From Promethearchaeota archaeon (GTDB taxonomy: Archaea > Asgardarchaeota > Lokiarchaeia > Sigynarchaeales > SOKP01): a stretch of DNA of 9,966 nucleotides. Numbering within the stretch: the stretch's first letter is position 1; the number at the start of each line of letters is the position of its first letter. This document shows, piece by piece, positions 5,883 to 9,966 of the stretch. The DNA lies in contig JAEOUI010000201.1 in the NCBI GenBank assembly GCA_016839425.1, positions 1 through 9,966 on the forward strand, written 5' to 3'. The position numbers and the translations under genes are program-made. Under the pieces are notes generated by a model. The model searched no databases, was not told the DNA's origin, and saw only the letters and a list, made by a program, of their open reading frames with translations.

Positions 5883-6701
5883 ATGATGAATTTTGATACT
5901 GCTGAAATCAAAGTAATATGCCCTTTTTGTAAAACCAAAGGTACGATAAAAGTACCCGTTGAAGTTTACACGAATAAAAAATGGGGGACGGTAAAAATTC
6001 AAATCCCGGCTGGAGCTATTTGTAAGGATCATCACTTTATTGTACTTGTGGATTCTCAAGGAATCGTGAGAGGGCACGAAAAAATTGAATATTTAACTAC
6101 ACCTCAAATTAAAACAAAAGAAAAAGTGGTTTTAGATGTATCCTTAGACGATTTTATATCCACTTTCGGAAAAAAAGTAATGATCAATTTATTACACGCT
6201 ATAACTTTCAAATATAAAACCTATATTGTAAAAGATAATTATAACGAGACATTAATTAGGAATATAAATGTATTATTTACGATTGTCTTCCACGAAAACG
6301 ATCATCACGCAAATTTACTTCACTTTATTAATAAAAACGAACTTAAAAGGATATTACAGGACGAACCAGGAGCGTTAATAATTGGAATTAAAAAGGAAAT
6401 TCTCCAATGCCCTTGGAAAGGCCGTTTAGATTATCAGAAAACAGTCTTGAATACCGTTTTAGAGATCATAAATCCCTCCGAACAAATAATACTACTTCAA
6501 CAGGAAATGTCAAAATTTATAGGCCTCGCAGAGGCTGCTCGAGCTATTTTAGAGCACGGTAGGCTAATGTCAAAATCCGAATTTCTCGCTGAACTCAAGC
6601 GAGAAACGAAATTATTGAATATACATAAAGATACCTTAGCTCTCATTAAAATTTACATCGATCGTCACTATTCTCCCTCTTATTGGGAACTTATTAGTTA
6701 A
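5883..6701 (+). CDS. CPFC zinc-site domain protein, tandem paralog 2
   Basis: The protein has 272 residues, starting at ATG 5883 (a second ATG follows directly). It arose by duplication of, or with, the gene at 4944. The N-terminal module, about 9-70, has C13-P-F-C16, TIKVP, KKWGTVKIQIPAGAIC47, H50/H51 and VDSQGIVRGHEKIE; likely zinc ligands are C13, C16, C47 and H50. The middle, about 75-175, is diverged from the neighbour and includes a His-rich stretch (HENDHHANLLH, about 137-147). The C-terminal part, 177-267, runs from PWKGRLDY through INPSEQIILLQQEMSKFIGLAEAARAIL to IDRHYSPSYW and is clearly homologous. The 39 bases encoding the DSQGIVRGHEK stretch differ at only three positions between copies (5142-5180 against 6051-6089). 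Unlike paralog 1, the predicted transcript is leaderless. Function is unknown; it is probably a cytosolic metal-binding adaptor or regulator. Confidence 0.88.
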   Translation: MMNFDTAEIKVICPFCKTKGTIKVPVEVYTNKKWGTVKIQIPAGAICKDHHFIVLVDSQGIVRGHEKIEYLTTPQIKTKEKVVLDVSLDDFISTFGKKVMINLLHAITFKYKTYIVKDNYNETLIRNINVLFTIVFHENDHHANLLHFINKNELKRILQDEPGALIIGIKKEILQCPWKGRLDYQKTVLNTVLEIINPSEQIILLQQEMSKFIGLAEAARAILEHGRLMSKSEFLAELKRETKLLNIHKDTLALIKIYIDRHYSPSYWELIS

Positions 6702-6710
6702 AAAATAAAC

Positions 6711-6776
6711 GAGAAAAAAGAAGTAAGAATCAATAACATTTCCCTTAGGCAGGGTTCGTACTTTATCGCTTCTTAC
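6711..6776 (-). terminator. Two-tier hairpin and T-tract terminator of the cold-shock gene
   Basis: In minus-strand order GTAAGAA (6776-6770) pairs with TTCTTAC (6729-6723). The enclosed segment holds a second small stem, CCCT (6754-6751) with AGGG (6745-6742). After the outer stem comes TTCTTTTTT. The element lies between the converging genes ending at 6701 and 6819 and fits a terminator for the minus-strand cold-shock gene. The GC-rich inner stem stands out from the AT-rich surroundings. Confidence 0.4.
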
Positions 6777-6818
6777 GATTTTAGAGTTAATTTGAGGCTA
6801 TTCTTCATATTTTTGTAT

Positions 6819-7076
6819 TTAATATCGAGAAGGTCCTCTCCTACCGCCCCTTTGTTGTCTTGGAGCGCGCTCGGTGACTGAAACATTGGAAGCTTGAGGT
6901 CCCTTTTCTCCTTCAGTCACGTCGAAAGTGACTTTATCCCCTTCGTTTAAAGATTTAAATTCGTTTTCTTCGGCTTTTATTGCCGTAAAATGAACAAAAA
7001 TATCTTCTCCTTCTTCGGAAGCGATAAAACCAAATCCTTTCTTGTTATTAAACCATTTAACTGTTCCGCTTGCCAT
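6819..7076 (-). CDS. Cold-shock-domain nucleic-acid-binding protein with RG-rich tail
   Basis: This is a single cold-shock domain (OB fold) protein of the CspA type, 85 residues. [18 protein letters not shown] carries the RNP1 motif (GFGFI, about 14-18) and EDIFVHF the RNP2 motif (about 24-30); the domain ends at about 67 in GPQASNVSV. Such proteins bind single-stranded RNA or DNA and act as RNA chaperones. The start at 7076 puts MASGTVKW at the N-terminus as in the family; the frame is open further upstream, and an ATG four codons earlier (7088) is possible. The last 16 or so residues ([16 protein letters not shown]) form an Arg/Gly-rich tail beyond the usual 65-70 residues, likely to add RNA affinity. 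Cold-shock domains are mainly bacterial and patchy in Archaea, so the gene may have been acquired by transfer. It is transcribed alone, with a leader hairpin upstream and a structured terminator downstream. Confidence 0.95.
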   Translation of the reverse strand: MASGTVKWFNNKKGFGFIASEEGEDIFVHFTAIKAEENEFKSLNEGDKVTFDVTEGEKGPQASNVSVTERAPRQQRGGRRGPSRY

Positions 7077-7095
7077 GTTAAAAACCATGTAAATA

Positions 7096-7134
7096 AGCAC
7101 GCTGGCGATATTTTTATTATAATAGTTGCGTGCT
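7096..7134 (-). promoter_or_regulatory. Leader hairpin upstream of the cold-shock gene
   Basis: AGCACGC (7134-7128 on the minus strand) pairs perfectly with GCGTGCT (7102-7096), seven pairs mostly G-C, around an A/U-rich 25-base loop. A TATA-like TTTATTAT at 7156-7163 predicts a transcript start near 7133, so the stem would begin at the very 5' end of the mRNA and end about 20 bases before the ATG. A 5' leader structure is a common place for temperature control of cold-shock genes, but that role is inferred here. Confidence 0.4.
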
Positions 7135-7155
7135 ATGATTTTAAGTACTATCAAT

Positions 7156-7163
7156 ATAATAAA
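7156..7163 (-). promoter_or_regulatory. TATA-like box of the cold-shock gene
   Basis: TTTATTAT on the minus strand, within GTTTATTATATTG. Its centre is about 26 bases before the base that opens the leader hairpin, which gives an untranslated leader of about 57 bases, unusually long compared with the near-leaderless genes around it. Confidence 0.35.
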
Positions 7164-7290
7164 CTTATTGCTTTTTTTCAATGTTCGATTACTTTCATGT
7201 ATTATCAAAAAATTAACGAAAATCGACACAAAAATGCTTAAATAGAACGTCGACAAATATGTAAGTAGTAGTTTTAATATCGTATTTACT

Positions 7291-7299
7291 GTTATAAAG
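7291..7299 (+). promoter_or_regulatory. TATA-like box of the histidine kinase gene
   Basis: GTTATAAAG is centred about 36 bases before the TTG start at 7331, predicting a transcript beginning near 7321 with a leader of about ten bases. The in-frame stop TAA at 7295-7297 lies inside it, so translation cannot begin further upstream in this frame. Confidence 0.35.
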
Positions 7300-7330
7300 A
7301 AGACGCGAAGGGATAAAAATCGAGACTAAT

Positions 7331-8827
7331 TTGGAAGATATTTCGAGAAAATATAAGAAATTATTGAAATATAAGCATGGATTTAGGTTCATTTCTGAGA
7401 ATTCCAACGAACTCATAATGATATTAAATAATACTTTTGAGTTGGAATATATTAATGAAAATGCTCTTTTAAAAATACTGGGGTATAAGAAAGAAGAAGT
7501 ACTTGGAAAAAAGCCATGGGGTTTATTTCATCCCGATGATATCGATCGTCTTAAAAAGGATTTTAATCTTAAAAAAAAAAGAATAAACGCTCTCGAGGAA
7601 GAATTTCGCATCAAATACAGGTACAAGCATAAAAAAGGGCACCATGTCTGGATTGAATGTGTAAATAAAACATTTATCGATACAAATAAGGATTTAAAAA
7701 TGATTAGTATTGCTCGAGACATCACGGAAAAAAAAAAGACGGACCAAAAATTTAAAAAATTAGAAAGGGAAAAATCTATAGTTCTAAATAATATTTTAGA
7801 GATGATAACCTATCAAGATCGTTCTTTGAAAGTGATATGGCTAAATTCTTCTTCTTTAAAACATTTAAAAAGTAATGAAAATGACCCGATTGGCAAAAAA
7901 TGCCATTATTTATGGTTTCATTCAGAAGAACCTTGTCCTGATTGTCCGCTCCCACAATTTCGCCAGAACGGTAGGTTGGCTTTCAAGGAAATTAAAACAA
8001 ATAACGGAAAAATCCTTTTAATGAAACCCTTCCCTGTATATAACGAAGAAAAAGAATTCATTGGAGCAGTAGAGATCACATCGGATATAACTGAATTAAA
8101 AACCATGGAATCTCGTTATGAAAAAGCGTTTGAACAACTCACGCTCTATAAAAACATTTTTACCCATGATATGAACAATATATTACATAACATTAACGCA
8201 TCAGTTCAACTTAGCTCTATTCTATACGAAAGTGGAAATAATAATAAGGAGAGCATACTCGATATCAATCAAGGAATTTTGGAACAATTGCAACTTGCCC
8301 AAAAACTAATTTCTAATGTAAGGAAATTATCTGAATTGCCAAATAAAAAAGACAAGTGCAAGAAGCGCGATTTGTATGAGATGATTGAAAAAAGCGTTTA
8401 TCGCGTTCGAAAAACCTTTCCAAACAAAAAGATTAATATTGACATGGATTACGATGGGAAAAAATTGATGATAAACGCAAGTAAATTATTGGGTGATGCT
8501 TTTGAAAACATTTTGATTAATGCAATCAAACACAATCTTAATTCAATGAAGCACATACTTATTAAAATATCAAAATTTGCTAAAAACCACGAAGAATTCA
8601 TAAAAATCGAATTCAGAGATAATGGAATTGGGATCGTTGACAACTATAAAACAGCCATATTTGATGGTATTATTAAAAGTCAAAATAGTGGCGGAATGGG
8701 TGTTGGGTTATCCTTAGTAAAACAGATCATAAAAGATCATGGGGGAGAAATCTGGGTTGAAGATAAAGTCAAAGGAGATTACTCGAAAGGCTCAAATTTC
8801 GTGATCATAATTAAAGAAGTTAATTAA
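7331..8827 (+). CDS. Soluble two-PAS-domain sensor histidine kinase
   Basis: This is a 498-residue cytosolic kinase without membrane helices. PAS 1 is at about 17-135 (ISENSNELIMILNNTF, GYKKEEVLGK, a PAC-like end at MISIARDITEKK). After a short coiled coil, PAS 2 spans about 145-255 and carries C191 and C202-P-D-C205-P, a cysteine pattern seen in one group of PAS domains and possibly a metal or redox site. The phosphorylated histidine is probably H279 (FTHDMNNILHNI). The ATPase domain shows the N box (ENILINAIKHN, N393/N397), G1 box D430-N-G-I-G and G2 box GGMGVGLSLVK from 454. All catalytic motifs are present. The start is TTG: a stop at 7295 and no ATG or GTG before the first PAS helices leave no better choice. 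There is no receiver domain and no response regulator gene nearby, so its partner lies elsewhere. The signal sensed is unknown. Confidence 0.93.
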   Translation: MEDISRKYKKLLKYKHGFRFISENSNELIMILNNTFELEYINENALLKILGYKKEEVLGKKPWGLFHPDDIDRLKKDFNLKKKRINALEEEFRIKYRYKHKKGHHVWIECVNKTFIDTNKDLKMISIARDITEKKKTDQKFKKLEREKSIVLNNILEMITYQDRSLKVIWLNSSSLKHLKSNENDPIGKKCHYLWFHSEEPCPDCPLPQFRQNGRLAFKEIKTNNGKILLMKPFPVYNEEKEFIGAVEITSDITELKTMESRYEKAFEQLTLYKNIFTHDMNNILHNINASVQLSSILYESGNNNKESILDINQGILEQLQLAQKLISNVRKLSELPNKKDKCKKRDLYEMIEKSVYRVRKTFPNKKINIDMDYDGKKLMINASKLLGDAFENILINAIKHNLNSMKHILIKISKFAKNHEEFIKIEFRDNGIGIVDNYKTAIFDGIIKSQNSGGMGVGLSLVKQIIKDHGGEIWVEDKVKGDYSKGSNFVIIIKEVN

Positions 8828-8850
8828 TATTTAACTCTAATTTTTTATTC
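8828..8850 (+). terminator. T6 tract after the histidine kinase gene
   Basis: TTTTTT at 8841-8846 follows the kinase stop codon by about a dozen bases. Only 41 bases separate the kinase from the converging helicase gene, so both transcripts must end here or overlap. No strong stem is seen. Confidence 0.3.
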
Positions 8851-8868
8851 TAGTGAAAGAAGTATTAG

Positions 8869-9966
8869 CTATTCCTTCCTATTAGCGAAATCAAGTATTG
8901 TTTTAGATTCCTTCTTTTTATCTGCATTTGAAGAAGGATCAATATTTTTAGCATTTAACTGTTCTTCTTTTGATTTTTCACGCATTACTTCCAAACCCGT
9001 GCTAAAGTGGGTTGAAATCTCTTTATCAATATCGGGTTGAAATTGGACATAATTTTGCTTGAATTCCACTCGAGATCTTTTATATAATTTTGATTTTAAT
9101 TCTGAAACGAATTGAGAAGGTGCTGCAGGTTGTATTCCCCGAAAGGACTGTATTACTGAAGGAGATATCAGATAAAGCTGGTCTTTAGCTCGTGTCAAGG
9201 CGACGTAAAAAACCCTTCTTTCTTCTTCGAATTCATCTTCTAAATCGTAAACCCTACTCGATGGAAAAAGATCTTCGCATAACATTGGGATAAAGACCAC
9301 TTTCCATTCCAATCCTTTTGCGCGATGGATCGTGGAAAGAATCATTGGGTCTTCTTCCCGCTTGTCGTCTCCAGATCTCACGGTTTTTGACTCTATTGTC
9401 GAAAGATTGAGGCTCAAAGTTTCTAATAGCTTTCGTATGGACGAATAATTTTGAGCGTATGCACCTAGTTGCTTTAAGTCTTCAATACGGTTCTCCCAAT
9501 CATTATGGTTGGATTTAATGTGTCTTTCAAGTAAATTGACCAGATCAAGCACTACTTCTCTTGGATCGTCCTCAGGACCGTAATCCAAAAAGTAATTCAC
9601 GTGTTTCATTAAATTATCCTTGCCAATGGATTGAATCCTACAGCCTTTCATTGTTATTGAAAAGAAATCTGGATTTATCATGCTTATCGCAGGATGTGGT
9701 GTTTTCGAAATTTGTTCAAATATCTTAGCTCCAGATGTGGACCCTATTCCTGGTACGATATTGAATATACGTGCCCATGATAACTCGTCGTATGGATTAT
9801 CAATAACTCTTAGATGTGCAAGCAGATCTTTCACGTGTGCTCGCTCAAAAAACGCTAATCCCGACCTTACCTCGTAAGGAATCCTTTGTGCTTGGAGCTC
9901 TAATTCGATCTTCATGGCGTGATGCCCGGCTCGATACAAAACCGCAATATCTTTTAATTCAATTCC
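8869..9966 (-). CDS. UvrD/Rep-family (SF1A) DNA helicase, C-terminal part
   Basis: The gene runs off the right edge; 365 codons of its C-terminal part are visible, opening with GIELKDIAVLYRAGHH, the start of helicase domain 2A (motif IV region). Numbered from the Leu of LYRAGHH (TTG at 9939): YEVRSGLAFFERAHVKDLLA at 22-41, the 2B-type insert with VPGIGSTSGAKI at about 62-73, motif V STIHRAKGLEWKVVF at 202-216, and motif VI EERRVFYVALTRAKDQLYL at 239-257 with the ATP-contacting R250. The Walker A and DExx motifs lie outside the window. UvrD-like enzymes unwind DNA in 3'-5' direction during repair and replication restart. After about residue 290 comes a charged, low-complexity tail ending in KTILDFANRKE, without the Tudor-like domain of bacterial UvrD/PcrA; the last residues could be a degenerate PCNA-binding motif. 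It converges on the histidine kinase gene. Confidence 0.94.
   Translation of the reverse strand, partial: GIELKDIAVLYRAGHHAMKIELELQAQRIPYEVRSGLAFFERAHVKDLLAHLRVIDNPYDELSWARIFNIVPGIGSTSGAKIFEQISKTPHPAISMINPDFFSITMKGCRIQSIGKDNLMKHVNYFLDYGPEDDPREVVLDLVNLLERHIKSNHNDWENRIEDLKQLGAYAQNYSSIRKLLETLSLNLSTIESKTVRSGDDKREEDPMILSTIHRAKGLEWKVVFIPMLCEDLFPSSRVYDLEDEFEEERRVFYVALTRAKDQLYLISPSVIQSFRGIQPAAPSQFVSELKSKLYKRSRVEFKQNYVQFQPDIDKEISTHFSTGLEVMREKSKEEQLNAKNIDPSSNADKKKESKTILDFANRKE

Noticed and set aside
4944..6701. Toxin-antitoxin or defence pair formed by the tandem genes
   Set aside because: The two proteins are homologous over their full length and show no nuclease, protease or membrane-toxin motif.
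7077..7256. 60 residues upstream of MASGTVKW in the cold-shock frame
   Set aside because: The frame is open by chance; the residues show no homology to the family, cover the predicted promoter and leader hairpin, and CspA-type proteins begin at MASGTVKW.

Overview
The window looks like archaeal chromosome, AT-rich, most plausibly from an Asgard (Lokiarchaeia-like) lineage. The archaeal reading rests on TATA-like boxes about 26 bases before likely transcript starts at several genes, start codons that sit on or very near those predicted starts, only one convincing Shine-Dalgarno site (queC), oligo-T tracts after genes, and a queC-queD-queE set that in Archaea feeds archaeosine synthesis. The Asgard placement is inference from overall character and from the paralogous zinc-site proteins; no marker gene proves it. 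No tRNA, rRNA, CRISPR array, insertion sequence or phage gene was recognised.

Layout. 1-494 (+): C-terminal part of a multi-pass membrane protein, cut by the window edge, followed by a hairpin/T-tract terminator. 609-1754 (-): a protein with an N-terminal CPxC...CxH zinc-site domain and two probable winged-helix segments. 1755-2520: 766 bases with no convincing gene, holding a promoter-like element, two mutually exclusive hairpins, a 17-codon ORF and a cluster of inverted repeats next to the end of queC. 2521-4701 (-): queE, queD, queC, a 7-deazaguanine (preQ0) module. 4702-4943: divergent promoter region with a 14-base palindrome and a direct repeat of 20-base period around a TATA box. 4944-5792 and 5883-6701 (+): tandem paralogs carrying the same zinc-site domain as the 609-1754 protein plus a shared helical C-terminus. 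6819-7076 (-): cold-shock-domain protein with an RG-rich tail, a 5' leader hairpin and a structured terminator. 7331-8827 (+): soluble two-PAS histidine kinase with a TTG start. 8869-9966 (-): C-terminal part of a UvrD/Rep-type helicase, cut by the right edge.

How the genes relate. QueD, QueE and QueC carry out consecutive steps from 7,8-dihydroneopterin triphosphate to preQ0, which in Archaea is inserted at position 15 of tRNA and converted to archaeosine. The final-step enzymes are not in the window. The three zinc-site proteins flank the que genes on both sides and are the least explained part of the region. They look like a lineage-specific family in which one small N-terminal module is joined to different C-terminal parts. 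The kinase has no response regulator beside it, and the helicase and cold-shock protein look like independent single-gene units.
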